64,000 nt of DNA from Trichobilharzia regenti (GCA_944472135.2 OX235265.1:89250984-89314983); one strand, 5' to 3'; positions 1 through 12,695 are shown, counted from the stretch's first letter. Numbers and translations: made by a program. The notes: generated from the letters alone by a model not told the origin.

Positions 1-1665
1 TATTTGTGCGGAGCCTTAATAGTTTGGCATACCTCGCAGGAGTCACAGAAATCTATGTTGTCTTTCCTCTGGTGAGGCCACCAATAACGTCTCTTAGCCG
101 CTTCAATCACTTTCCCTGAGCCCGCGTGGCCTAACTGCTGGTGTAATAACAATATTACTGTGGGTAGTGCCAACTGTGGAGCCACAACGCGACGAGTATA
201 AGTGGGTCCATGTTGGTAGTAGAGGATGTTATCGACAATTTTCAGATTATCCCACAGAGACCATAAACACCGGGTTTCCCATCCAAGCTTACTTATTTCC
301 TGGGGTGTCGGTCGTTCGCCTCCATTTCGAAAACGTTCGTAAATCAAGGCCAGTTCAGGGTCTGAAGACTGAAGTTCGGGCCAACTATATGAAGTATGAG
401 CCTCTAGCTGGAGCAGCGAAACCTGTGCTTCGGTGCATGATGGGCAGTCACCGTGATACCTAAGAGGTTTTCTTGACAATGCATCTGCATTTCCATGATT
501 CTTACTCGGTCTATGCATGCATTCGAAGTCATACTCTTGTAGATGTTCTTGCCATCTAGCAATCTGACCCTCAGCTTCTTTGAAGTTATGTAGCCAGCTA
601 AGGGCTTTGTGATCAGTGCGTACAATGAAATGTCTACCGAGGAGATATGCCCTAAAGTGTTTAACAAAATTAACCAGTGCTAGCATTTCTTTCCGCGTGG
701 TGCAGTAATTCCTCTCACTCTTGTTCAGTCCTCGACTTGCATAGGCTATCACCTTTTCTACTCCATCTGAGTCTTTTTGAGACAAAACTGCCCCAATACC
801 AGAGTCGCTAGCATCTGTATCTAGGATGAATGAATCTGCCTGGTCAGAAACATTGGGATACGCTAGGATAGGGGGGCCACATAAACAGTTTTTAAGTATT
901 TCGAAGGCTTCCGTAGCTGATGCTGTCCAACTGAAGTCTTTCTTCTTAAGAATGTCGAATAGAGGAGCTGCAAGGAAAGAGAAGTTAAGTACAAAACGTC
1001 GATAATACGGGGCTAACCCTAAAAAACTATGTAACTCGGGGGCTGAGTTTGGGAGCGGCCAGTCTTTAACTTCCTGAACTTTTGCTGGATCACATTTAAT
1101 GCCTTCGGCTGAAACAATGTGACCTAAGAAACACACTTCTTTCCTGAAGAATTGACATTTCGATGGGTTCAGTTTTAACCCAGCGGTCTGCATCCGTTCT
1201 AATACTTCGGAAATATCACTTAAATGTTCGGTCAACGTCTTACTATGCATGATAACATCATCTAGATACACCAAACACTTACCTGGTATGCAATCACTCA
1301 AGACCGTTTGCACGAGGCGTTGGAATGTTGCTGGGGCATTGACTAACCCAAACGGGATTGTTTCAAACTCATACAGGCCTTCTTGTGCAATGAATGCTGT
1401 CTTTTGCCTGTCATCTGGATGTAGTTCAACCTGCCAATATCCCGATGCCAAATCTAGAGTGGTAAACCAATTCAACCCCTCTAAGGCATCAAAAGTGTCG
1501 TTTGTGCGTGGAAGGGGAAAGCAGTCTCGTCTAGTTAACAGGTTCAACTTACGATAATCTACACATAAACGGAGCGACCCACTCGATTTCTTAACTAAAA
1601 CTACCGGGGAAGGCCATGGAGATACGGATGGTTTGATGACATTTTTCTCTAACAGTTCATCATCA
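1..1665 (-). mobile_element. Ty3/Gypsy element A, pol 3' part (RT, RNase H, integrase zinc domain), runs off left edge
   Basis: The minus strand is open from about 1660 to position 1 without a stop. Going down in coordinate it encodes a Gypsy reverse transcriptase (VIKPSVSPW and VLVKKS near 1600-1637, YLDDVIM near 1250, then CQFF and LGHIVS), an RNase H ([13 protein letters not shown] near 820, RTDHKALSW near 620) and the start of integrase, with a zinc-binding HX4H...CX2C motif at about 40-150. The integrase core and the 3' LTR lie outside the window. The 5' part of the same gag-pol is at 6169-7659, displaced by a LINE. The frame is intact here, so loss of function comes from the insertion. 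Seen: motifs and open frame. Known: the domain order PR-RT-RH-IN defines Ty3/Gypsy. Confidence 0.9.
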
Positions 1666-4265
1666 CTAATTTACTGTGAACAATCCATGTGTGCAACCCA
1701 GTTTAGTAACCCAATTCTGTCACAACTCAATGACTCGATCTGGGTCGAAATAAAAGTTGTCAGAAGTAAACCTATACTTGTGGGTTGTGTGTACCGGCCC
1801 CCTTCATCCAGCAGGGAATATGATAATATGCTTAGCAATATCTTTAATGTTACAGCCAATCTTCCTTTCAGTTATAAAATTATCGGAGGCGATTTCAACT
1901 TGCCAGAAGTATCATGGTCTTCACTCCGAGGACCCCAAAGGTACGATAATCTCATAAATTCCATCGTCACAGGAGGGTGGACACAACACATAAATTCACC
2001 CACTAGATCCGCAAATATCCTAGACCTTATTTTCACGAACAACATAACGCCATCTACCGTACATGTTGGACATGAATTTCCAGGTAGTGACCATAGAATA
2101 GTAGTTTGTTCTTTTGACATCTTTCCTGAAACAAAACGCAGAGATGAAGCTGGCCAGATACCTATGAGATTGTACACACATGCTGACTGGGACTTGTATC
2201 AGCACCTAATTAGATGTTCTAATTGGGACTCGTACTTTTCGAACCAGTCCTTAGATGCAATTCTTAACAACTTCTATCAGAATATTAACTCAATTCACGA
2301 CGTCATTGCACCCGAGAAGATTCTTAACTTCAGATTCCCCCAAAGTGATTATATTCCGACATCGTTTAGAAGAAGTCTACGTAAGCACTCAATAAAATAC
2401 TACAGATATCATGACTTATCGTCATTAATTGCCATAACGTCCCTTCTCAGTAGAATTGAAGAGTTGAGAAATATAGGCCTCAGAAACAAAGAAATGCAGG
2501 CCATTCATGCACCGCATAACTCAGGAGAAATAGCCAAACTTTTTAAAAGTAGGTTGATGAACTCCAAAACACCCTATCCGAAAATAATATACTTAGACGG
2601 CATTGCTTACGAAAATAATGAGGCGATATGTGAACTGTTTAGCAAGCACTTCGCCAGATTATACACCTTAGAGAACGATGAAGTCGTGGATTTCCCACGT
2701 AAAACAGACGAATGTTTAAGTGACATAATTTTCACCACACATGAGATCGATAAAGCTGTCGCAAATCTTAAGCTTAGTAACACTACTGGCCCAGACGGTA
2801 TATCTTCCGTTCTGCTGAAAAAAGGTGGTAATGACATGAGTTTACTCTTACTCAAGTTATACTCAATTTCATTAAGCGATGGGACATACCCTAACTGCTG
2901 GAAGAAGTCTTATATTGTACCTATCCATAAATACGGGCCTATAGCTGATATCAACAACTACCGCCCCATCAACATCACGTCTGTAGTTTCACGTGTAATG
3001 GAAAAGATAGTTAAGACTCAAATCATTCAGTACTTGCTGTCAAATGACCTACTATCCCCATCCCAATACGGTTTCTTAAGTAGAAGGTCGTGCATTACTT
3101 GCCACTTAGATTATTTTGACTACATCACACAAAGCATTGATAATGGGCGTTCGGTAACAACATTGTTTCTTGACGTTAGCAAGGCCTTCGATAAAGTCCC
3201 ACATATCAGACTCCTAACAAAACTCCAATCCTACGGAATAACCGGAAATCTTCACAAATGGATAAGTTCTTTTCTCACAGAAAGAGAGCAATTAGTCAAA
3301 ATCAACCACCAGTTGTCTTCCTCAAAGCCGATAACCAGTGGTGTAATACAAGGTAGTGTTCTTGGCCCTATTCTATTCCTCTTATTTATAAATGACATAG
3401 TCTCTGTAATCAAGTATGGCAAGCCATACCTTTTTGCAGATGATCTCAAGATAGTATATGATTATGGGTACGGTGATATGAGCGTCGAAAGCAAGATCCA
3501 ACAAGACTTAAATGATCTAGGCGATTGGAGCGAAAAGTGGCAACTGACTTTCAACCCAGACAAGTGCGGTATAACCCACCTTGGACGCTGGAAACCGATA
3601 ATGTGCCTACATATGTACGGTAAGCTCCTCTCAAAACTGAACACAGTCACAGATCTCGGGATAACATACTCAGATTTATCCTTTTCCGATCATGCAAATA
3701 AGGTTGTATCTGACTGTAAACGACTTACTGGCTTTGTACTGCGTAACTTCTACACCCAAGAAGCAAGATTAGCTATATATAGGACATGTATCCGTCCCAA
3801 ACTTGAATATTGTGCTCTCCTATTTAGTAACCTCAGGACTGTAGACAGAAAAAAATCGAAAGTGTCCAGAGATTCCTCACGAAACGCATAATAGGGTTCG
3901 ACCAACAAGTGGAATATGTTGACAGGTGTGTACGTCTGAAATTAGAGCCTCTGTGGTTAAGGAGAGTGAAGTGCAACCTATTTCTACTCTTCAAAGTCAT
4001 TAGGAAACACTGCTACAGTAACTCATCCATAACTTGGGAAAATATTAAATCATATCAGCTGCGAAACCACGACTACCTTGTCAAGGTGGCTACCCACAGA
4101 AAATCCATTAGGGCAAACTTTTTCACCATAAAATATTGCACTCTTTGGAACCAACTACCACCTGAAATAAGATGTTGTGAAAACCCTGATGGGTTCAAAC
4201 GGAGCCTAGAAAGACACTTTAACATGTCCACCCTAGCTCGTCTAAAAGACCACAACTGTTGGTAG
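1666..4265 (+). mobile_element. CR1/Jockey-like LINE, 5'-truncated, endonuclease plus reverse transcriptase, one frameshift
   Basis: The plus-strand frame 1633-3891 (752 codons) continues in another frame at 3909-4265. It encodes the C-terminal part of an AP-type endonuclease (GGDFNLPEVSW near 1890, GSDHRIVV near 2090) and a complete reverse transcriptase (LFLDVSKAFDKVP near 3170, GVIQGSVLGPILF near 3345, FADDLKIV near 3435), followed by a typical CR1/Jockey C-terminal region (FFTIKYCTLWNQLPPEI near 4120). The annotated ATG at 1633 lies in Gypsy sequence, so it is not the LINE's own start; the endonuclease N-terminus and any ORF1 are missing. The frame breaks in an A7 run at 3849-3855. It would drive target-primed reverse transcription; this copy is dead. 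Confidence 0.9.
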
Positions 4266-6167
4266 AACGGAAATTGAAGGCCAGTCCAGTCTTCAGTATA
4301 GTCACATACGTATATCTCGACTCTAATACTCACGCAGCGAACGTTAACTAATTTACTGATTTCTATTCTCTATAATTTTCACTAAGTTGTGTTGGTAAAA
4401 GTAACACTGGAAATAATTGTAATAGCATCCACACCTTTTAACGTTTTACATATGTATATACTAATATAATAATACTTATTAATCATGCATGTTCAATTCT
4501 TAAATTAGATGGATATTAAAATACTTAAAATATTTATGCATCAAATGTTCTCTTGCTTTACCACGCTTGTTTCCCTTATAACACTCAATTATTGAACCTA
4601 GTGTAATATTTGATATACGAACTATATTATTGATTATACTCTTATCATATATGGTTTGATTTACTCTACGGCTCCCTGTAGACTAACCACCATTCTTCAG
4701 TATACACACACTGCAGTATTGTTAAAAAAACGCCAAAATTTCGTTGGTTCTGTGTTAATATCTTTTTATAATATGTCTAGACACGTTACTTTGCAATGTC
4801 AGATGTTTACTATATATAAGTACACTAAGTCCTGCCAACCGACCTTACCTTCAGTCCATACTACCTAAATTGAACCTTAACTATAGTATTCTGCTAAATC
4901 TTGCTCCACTATTCACAATACCTATTCGTTTTACTCTTTAAGGTTTTAACTTCTTATAAAGTAATCTGTTCATCAGGATGCATGCACACATATATAATAT
5001 GTTCGTAAAGATGTACGTGGAGACCTATTGGAAGCACTCATTAAGAAAGCTAGGGAGATGGAATATGGGGTACGAACATGTCTGGTACCAAGCAATATAT
5101 TTGCGGTAGCCATAATAATCATAGTCTCAGAGCCTAACATCAAAAAAGGAGGGAGGGTGGCGCTAGCTGATCAGTAGATATGGTGGTGGTCACTAAGGTG
5201 AATCGCCCCATTCTGCAGGAACAGCAATACACAAATTAAAGGCTCGAGATATTTCTGATTTTTATGAGGGCTTAGATCTTTATCTTGAAAAAGATAATAG
5301 TGAACGCCTTGACAGATAATGCTTCTACCTTTAAATATATACCATTCGCTCAGCCTATTGTTGAGATGCGACCACGTGGGATCTGCACAGATTTATGGGG
5401 CATCTTATAAATTAACTTGCTATCCATTGTCAGATCTTTAAATACCACTTCACAATATCTTGTCTCACTTATTTTCTAATAACGTCTTTACTTGATCCTC
5501 ATTATATTCCATTAAACCTAACATTTTATAGCTCTTTATGAATTTGATTCGACTTATTCTATTCCTATTCTCTGGAGGGTACGGTTGTGCACCAAATAGA
5601 AAAAAAAACATGAAAAAAGACAACTGGCTTGAAAATAATTGTATTAAAGCCAAAAGTGGACATCATGATAGTATAAAATATATTGGTTTCATTATACATT
5701 GCAAATGAACGTTGTCGGCCTAAGGATTAATTACTTCCCCATTCTGTTTTCTATATAAATGTGTTTATTAATGATATATTTCACTCACTTAATCTATTAC
5801 ACTTTAATGTTTCACCTCAGCACTTTAACTTTTCTAAAACAGCTTCCAATCCCTTGTAAACGTTGTACTTACCTCAATATTGGTTGGTTATCGTATGCCT
5901 ACAACCACGGGATGAAAACGAAACGAAGTCGATTTTCCCGCTCAACCTGGAGGACAACTGTACAATTCAATAACTATACGGCCTAGTTCAGACAATGAGT
6001 GTATTTATATATATATATATCAAATATTTAACTGTTGAAACATTATTAACTTGTAGACAATTTAAGATTTGACATTATAACATACTTGATCGTGCCTGTA
6101 AAAATGGCATGCATTTTCATGTAAATTTATGTTTATATGAAAATAAAATAATAATTATTATTATCAG
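4266..6167 (+). mobile_element. Probable 3' untranslated part of the inserted LINE, unassigned in part
   Basis: This AT-rich stretch has no coding signal. It lies between the end of the LINE reverse transcriptase and the point where Gypsy A resumes, and ends in an A/T-rich repeat (6140-6165, ATAATAATTATT type) that could be a LINE tail. At 1.9 kb it is long for a LINE 3' UTR. The block at about 5030-5300, with higher GC and a GGAGGGAGGG run, may be a further short insertion I cannot name. A short (TA)n tract sits near 6005-6020. Confidence 0.45.
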
Positions 6168-6168
6168 C

Positions 6169-7659
6169 TTACCTGTTAAGCTCTTTCTGGTAATGTGCAG
6201 GTACTCGCCGTGCAGGTTGTCTACAAGGTGGGGCTTTACCCGTTTCTATGTGATGTTGGACCAGTTTTGTTCTTTCCGGGCGTTTTCCATCCCAGTCAAA
6301 ACAGTCCTCATATTTGTCTAGCATTTTATTAAAGTTGGCAGCCGTTTCCGGTGGTAGGCGTTCTACAGTCGTCAGCATTCGCTGTTTCTCAGTCTTAGCA
6401 TCTTCCTGCACTCCAAAAGTGCCGTGCTCTTTGTCGTTCCCTATAATAAATGGGATGGAACAGTCCTTCAGTATAGGAGTCCTCTGACTACAATCTATTA
6501 TTCCGGACAGCTTTTCCAAGAGGTCGACTCCCAAGATTACCTGCCATAGCACCCGGGTAGAGATGATGAAATTGTGTTGAAGTGACAATGTTCCCAGTTT
6601 AAGTGGCAGCAGGACAACTCCCTGGGATTGCATGCAATCTTCATTGGCTGTCGTAAGCCGCAACTTGTGAGTCCCTATTGTTGGCCTAAATGTCTCTGGA
6701 ACACATGAGGAATGTATGACAGAACAAGTTGCTCCTGAGTCAACTAACATAACACACTTTTTTCCACCTATATAACCTACAACTTTCGTGGAGGAGGTGA
6801 CACCGATTAGGTTTACAGTAGGCACACAATTCATATCGACATGTGACTCCCCTGCATTGTTACCACAACTCCTAGCAAGCTTACCAAACCGCCTGCAGTA
6901 GTAGCAATCGTTTCTTGAAGTGGATTGCGACTGTGGGCGTTTTTTCCACGGTGGTGTGGGATTCTGTCCATGCTTTGTTGTTGTGTGCTGATATCCCATT
7001 GCGTTTACTTGTGGGCATGTGGTTCGTGGCTCTTCCAGGCTTTCCACTAGGCGTGCCCTAGCTTCCGCTTCTGCCATGGATGCTGGAGTGTGCAAGTTGA
7101 AGTCCCTCCTGTAACGGACGTCGACACCCTGCAGAAACTTGGAATATATAGCGTTTTCGACCTCTGAATATGTCTTGTCCTGCATAGCTTGACGCGCAAG
7201 CTTGCGGAGACGTAAGGTGAACTGGTTGATAGATTCAACTTGTCTCTGGTTGCACTCGCTGAATCTTTTCAGCGGTACTGGTTGCACTATACGTGCTCTT
7301 AGAGTACTCAACAGGGTGGTCAAGGGCATATGCACGTAATCCAAACCAATTGTGTATATTTCCAAGGGCCGTCCAACAGAATCGATGACGAATGCGTCAG
7401 GGTGAGGCACGTTCATCAGATCAATGTATCGGCACACCTTGTCCGAACACAGCTCGAAATCATCACCCACCTCCAGTGTATGCGGCAAGGGATGGACATG
7501 ACGCGAAGCAGGCTGATTTGACTGACAAGCTGGAGCCCTCACTTCATGTAATTGATCAACCTCGTTGGATGCTATATGTTTGACAGGAGAACTGTTCTTG
7601 GAAGCCTCATTGGGTCGAGACTTAGAAGAAGAAAGTTTTATCGTTGGCAGGCTCGCCAT
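6169..7659 (-). mobile_element. Ty3/Gypsy element A, gag, protease and start of pol
   Basis: This minus-strand frame of 496 codons starts at 7659. Residues 1-240 resemble a short Gypsy gag. A single zinc knuckle near residues 250-265 reads CYYCRRFGKLARSC, with Lys where CCHC knuckles have His. An aspartic protease follows with VDSGATCSVI near residue 300 and ILGVDLLEKL near residue 370. The C-terminus ends in the segment that normally leads into the reverse transcriptase. The frame stops at the LINE junction, and the continuation is found at 1-1665. Seen: motifs and the split. Inferred: both halves were one gag-pol frame before the LINE arrived. Confidence 0.88.
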
Positions 7660-8060
7660 TTATGTAATCCCACTGGTCAAGCAATGATCTGAAACAGAGA
7701 GCAAAGCGCACGTTAATAGTGTGATCACACAAGTGTCGCGTGCTAGTAAGAACGAAGACTCAAGGTCAAGTATTATATTTACAACCAATCGCAATACAAT
7801 TAGATAAGAGGGAAGGGCACTCCTATTGGTCATCCGTTGCCTCGTCTTGGGTAACCAATCCCTGCATACTTCGCAGCCAACCTGAAAGTAGACAAGCATA
7901 GTTTGAACATTAGAAAAACCGCCGAACCTACCATGCCTTACAGAACGATGAGACGATGACTGCCGCGAAAAATATGGAGTTGGGTTTGAGCAAACAACCA
8001 TGAATTGATCGTTTAATCTTCAACTATATTAACAGTTTCCTTTCTTCTACTCATAGATGC
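7660..8060 (-). mobile_element. Gypsy A 5' leader and probable 5' LTR, limits not seen
   Basis: This lies directly upstream of the Gypsy A gag start in element orientation, where the leader, primer-binding site and 5' LTR belong. No coding signal is credible. The partner LTR is outside the window to the left, so the ends cannot be set by comparison, and I could not recognise a primer-binding site. Confidence 0.4.
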
Positions 8061-11000
8061 TTGTGGGAAAATGAGAGAAGTATTTCCGGAAATTGCACCT
8101 TCACTCTGTAGATCCCTCAGCGAACTTAACTGACATGCGCACTAACTTTTGCAGATGCACTTGCCGTTTGTTTGGTTAATGTTAACTTAATCCACATTAC
8201 TTAAGTCTTAGGTTGATTTTGGTGCAGTGGATGGTGCACAGTAAGCTCAAGAGGGGAGCCATGTGAACCCAAAGTACATAAGTCTTAGGCAAGATATCGT
8301 ATGATACAGCTAACTGAGCGAATAATGTATGAGAAAGGCATATGAAACGGCCAAAATCCACTAGCCAGCAAAGCATTTGGCATCAGTCCCTTCACACTTT
8401 ATCTTTTGGATTTAACTCTGCTGGTAGAGGAACTCACACCAGCTAATATGGTACGTAATGTATTGGGGTTATCATGAGGACTGTATAGTGGAATGGAATT
8501 GATCGACGCTAGTAGTGTCCTGTCCTAGTTCAGACCAAACATTACCAGCATGACAAATTATTCAATGTGATACCTTTCATAATGTTCAGCAGAGCTCGAC
8601 GGGGTGCATCCTCTAAACTGTGATCCACTGATGATCTAGAACCGTTGTAGAGCGCACGCCAAGAAATCAAAAGGATCTCACAGGCTTGACAAAAAAGCGA
8701 TTGAACATTTGATGAGCGCCACTTTCGACAAAGCCGCTATCACAAAGACTGTCAATTAAAATGAGGATCTTTAGCTGATCACCTCGGTAAGAATATTTGA
8801 AGAGTGATTACTTAAGCTGTGTTATGTGGGGGCATTGAAATTAAGAAGGTGGTTGCTTTCAAGGTGAAATTTAAGCACCTTTTTCCGATAATTATTATAA
8901 CTACACTATAATGTTACATGTTCATATAGTGCTTTTTAAATATAATAAAAGACAAGCATATTACGGGAATAGAGAGCGGAGTATTCGCTTTTTCTGACAC
9001 GGAATTACACACATTACTCTTTTCTTAAGTGTCATGAGCTTTCGCGAAATTTCGGGAATACCATTTTTCCACAACTGTCATCGGAAATTTTACCACCTCG
9101 AATTTTTTATTTAGGCACTCAGAATCTGCAATAACTAAGTAGTGTAATTGATTATAAGGTTTATTTCCCAATACCATATCAATTGGGTTTGGAATCTTCG
9201 TATTTCCACTGATAATGCGGAGACAAGCTTTACGTGAAGAATTGTAAGGGTTCTATCAAAATGTGTTGTTCATGACTGGCAGTGCTCTCACTGTGTGTAA
9301 GTGTCCCTTTTTGCATTCATTTAATGAATGTTTCCAGAATACCGGTAGAATATTTCAAGAACTGTTTTAGGTGTGTGGTCTCTCTATACTCATTCGGCCG
9401 TAGTAGGAATGGGTTTTTCACAAGGCTACATATAAGTTGTTGACTTATCAGTATAATTAAGCATGAAAGACTCCAAATGTGTATATTTACTGGCGTATTT
9501 TAGGGATTTTCTGGATCAGACTTTCTGTGAATTACTGAATTTTTGCGTGAGAATTTAAACAGTCCGAATTTGATGGCAATCCGTATCTTCGGAATGTCTT
9601 CTTGTAGATCGCAGTTATGAGTGCATACTTTGAGCAGGCCAGTCTAAGTGACAGTGATTGCGCCATATAAATATGCTTTTATATTTCGAAGATGAAGTAG
9701 TAAGTGCCGATCTTTAGTGTTCCTGGTGCTAAAGCATCTTATTCACTACTTTGGATTGATGAAGTGTTGTTGCGTAAAAGGACTACAATGATACGATAAT
9801 ACTTGTATAGTATTATGTAGCTCATTAATGTACTTGATGTGGACAGGGAATCAGTTAGGGTTCTATATAAGAACAATTTGATCGTCTGAAATACGAAACA
9901 TATTTGTGGATCGTCACTGTTGAGCTGTTATCGATGTCTTACCAACTCGACGTCGTACCCGAAAAAGTGAGCCTGACACACCGAGGCGCAAGTAGCGTGT
10001 TTGACGGCGTACTCTCAGCTTTAGCAATCGACTTTAGCATGGAATTTTGGTGTCAAAGTTTAAATTATTATTTTTTTGTACATGGACTTTATTTGACTAC
10101 ATCCTATTTTTGATGTCACGCTAGTTTTACTGTTTTTCCTAATGGGAAACATCTCTCATGATTTTTGTGGTGTTATCTAAGTTTCGAAATCCGTCCTATG
10201 GCTGCGAATTTCCGTTTCAGGAGATAAAGCGGGTGTTTGTGTTCACGCAAAGTGCGATGTATACAACGCAGGTTCTTATTCAGATTCAGATTTATTGGTT
10301 GAGGATAGAAGGCTTGGAGCCTATGCTGATCCTTTTCTAGTAAATTTCTGCGCCTGTCCAGACACCACTTCTTCTGGGAGTCGGTCCCAAGAGTTTATGA
10401 CTCGGTGTGAGAACCATTACTCCACATCAATATGATTTCTTCCTGGCTTTTGAACTCTCCTGCTATATCCTCTAAGGTATTCCGACCTGATGGGAAGGAA
10501 AAGAGAGAATAGGTCAGGTCCGTAGTGATTATTTGTTCTGCTTAGACAGAACACAAATCAAAACACCAGACTGATAGTCCAAAATTCAAGATATATTTCG
10601 GAATCAGAATCCTAATGCGATGATCATGTACGAATGAGCGAACGTAACACGACGGTGCTAAATGGCGTGAATGCCTGACGTCGAACCTCCAGCTTAACGA
10701 GTTGACTTAAACAATGAAGGGCGACATCCAGTGCTGAGTGATAAACACTGTAGGATAATAACTTTTTTTGGGGGGGGGATTATTTGCCGCTACAGCTAAC
10801 CCCCTCCTAGTGGCGTCGCTAGGACGAAATCAGCCGGAAGTAAAACTTTAGTGGTAGCACCATTGGTGAAACTGTTTCGATGGTTGTGTTGGCAGTGAGT
10901 TTCCTACTGGTCGTCTGCCCATGCTAATGTGGTATATGTACATCGCTACTCTGATGTCCGTCCATTGGATCTTGTGCTTCGTTTGCTTCCATCGTACCTG

Positions 11001-11130
11001 CAAAAGGAAACAATGCTGAAGACCTTTTCGAAGAAACCTACCAAAAATAGCAGTTGGATCAGGTCATACATAAACTATGTGAAAAAATCGAAGATGAGAA
11101 ACGCCGAAAATTTTTTAAGTAGTTGATGTT
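8061..11130. other. Unassigned intergenic DNA
   Basis: No recognisable gene, LINE, SINE or LTR. Base composition is AT-rich, with a more GC-rich patch at 9940-10030 inside a short plus-strand frame (9934-10113, about 60 codons) that matches no family I know. A T-run followed by a G-run sits at 10763-10779. It may include upstream sequence of the kinase gene or old decayed repeats. Confidence 0.4.
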
Positions 11131-11138
11131 ACATGTAG

Positions 11139-11843
11139 ACGAGATGTTCGACTATCGACCAAAGGGCGGGTGTACTGCTCATCAGTCCGCTCCGTCCTCC
11201 TTTATGGTTGTGAGACCTGGCCACTGAGAGTGGAAGACATGAAAAGACTAGCTGTCTTTGATCATAGGTGCCTGCGTTCTATTTCCCGTGTAAAGTGGCA
11301 TAATAAGGTGAGCAACATGGAGGTTAGGCGTAGAGTTCTAGGTAAACAGGGGAAATCAATCGACGAAGTCGTGGAGTTACAAAGACTGAGATGGTTAGGA
11401 CATGTGTTACGTATGCCAAGCCATCGCCTCCCTCGACGAGCAATGTTAGCGGATATAGGGTCAGGCTGGAAAAAAGCTAGCGGCGGTCAAACAAAAACTT
11501 GGCATCAGTCAATGAAATCCACAACAGTTGGTCTAAGACACGTAGAAAGGTGTAGACTTCCAGGCTGGGGTCCTCGGGACGGTAAAAATCTATGGTTGGA
11601 AACAATTGGTGACATGGCTCAAAATCGTTCTCAGTGGCGCAGATGCATCCACTCCCTGTGACTTATGATCTTCAATGAAACTGTTTTCTATTTCTTTATC
11701 ACTCCTCTGTCTCACACCTCTGCTCACTGTTTCTATTATGCTTTTCTTGTACTTTCTTCTCTTGCTTCGCGTGCTACACGGAATGTGGCGACTTGAACTT
11801 CCGCACATTTGTGCAAAGTTCTATATCGAAAACAGACAGACAG
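11139..11843 (+). mobile_element. RTE-like LINE family R, 3' fragment (copy R1) with 8-bp target duplication
   Basis: This plus-strand fragment encodes the C-terminal domain that follows the reverse transcriptase (LLYGCETWPLRVEDMKRL, RLRWLGHVLRM; frame 11170-11661), then about 180 bp of 3' UTR ending in a (GACA)n tail. ACATGTAG occurs at 11131-11138 and again at 11844-11851, flanking the fragment, which fits a target-site duplication. The element is 5'-truncated within ORF2. Confidence 0.85.
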
Positions 11844-11934
11844 ACATGTAGTCATTGAAAAAATACACTTAATTTATGATGCGCGATTCAGCGAAAAATA
11901 ATCTATATGCCTGAAAGAGAGTACCATAAACAGA

Positions 11935-12260
11935 TTAAACTACCTTTCTTGGAAAGTGGGGCACCGTCATCTTATCCTGTAAGGTAAGCATGGCCAGTCT
12001 TGAATGTGTATTCCCTTGGGTCCCGTTAGAGGCCCCGGTTGCCTTCGCGGAGCTGGTTGCTTCCTCGAGGACTAGCGGACACTCAGTCAGCTGTGTATTA
12101 TTCGGAACAACTGGTTCAGGGCTCATGGTTTTGCCTTCTAAGTAGGCTGGTATCAGACGACCGATTCTAACAGAGTCCTTGTGGCCTCTTTTGTCTAGAA
12201 CCAAGAATTTGTCCATACGTTTGATTTTGAATTCGTCATCTGCACCGTTTATCAGGAGTT
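11935..12260 (-). pseudogene. Remnant of a Gypsy integrase C-terminus
   Basis: The minus-strand frame 12216-11935, extendable upstream to about 12260, reads DDEFKIKR, then KFLVLDKRGHKDSVRIGRL and IPAYLEG. This resembles the small SH3-like C-terminal domain after the integrase core of Ty3/Gypsy elements (a conserved RLKPAY-like motif). No other part of such an element is adjacent, so it is a scrap. Recognition rests on a short motif. Confidence 0.5.
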
Positions 12261-12695
12261 AAAACGATTCTGCCTAGGTCAGTTAGGTGGAAGAGACTTC
12301 AAGCTGAATGCTACAGTACAAAATAAATTATAGACAGTCCTTTCATGACAATATCATCTCAATGAACCAACCATGATGAGTTTTTTGTATCCCATAATAT
12401 GGGATGTCAGTATTTGTGGACTAGGGAATATATGACCAATACACCCTTGTTCTGTTATGGAGTCTATGTTTTGCTTTTAAGTTCATTGTTCACATGCTCC
12501 GCTTAAACTACAACTTTTTTCTAACTCTGAGATTTTTTACACTTTATTAATGGTGGTATGTGTTATGGTAACGACATATCCTGTTGTGAAATGAAATATA
12601 TAGCGGTCTTCACTAGTCAATTGGCAGTATCCTAATTCTCTGTAACTCAGCTAGTAAAGTACTTAATGGGGACAACCTCCTAGATTCAAAAAGTT
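12261..12695. other. Unassigned intergenic DNA
   Basis: AT-rich DNA with no reading frame or repeat family that I can recognise. Confidence 0.35.

Noticed and set aside
4656..5986. Short plus-strand frames in the LINE 3' region, considered as small genes
   Set aside because: AT-rich composition, no domain and no splice context.
7660..8001. 113-codon minus-strand frame upstream of Gypsy A gag, considered as a separate gene
   Set aside because: It lies where the leader and LTR must be and shows no domain.
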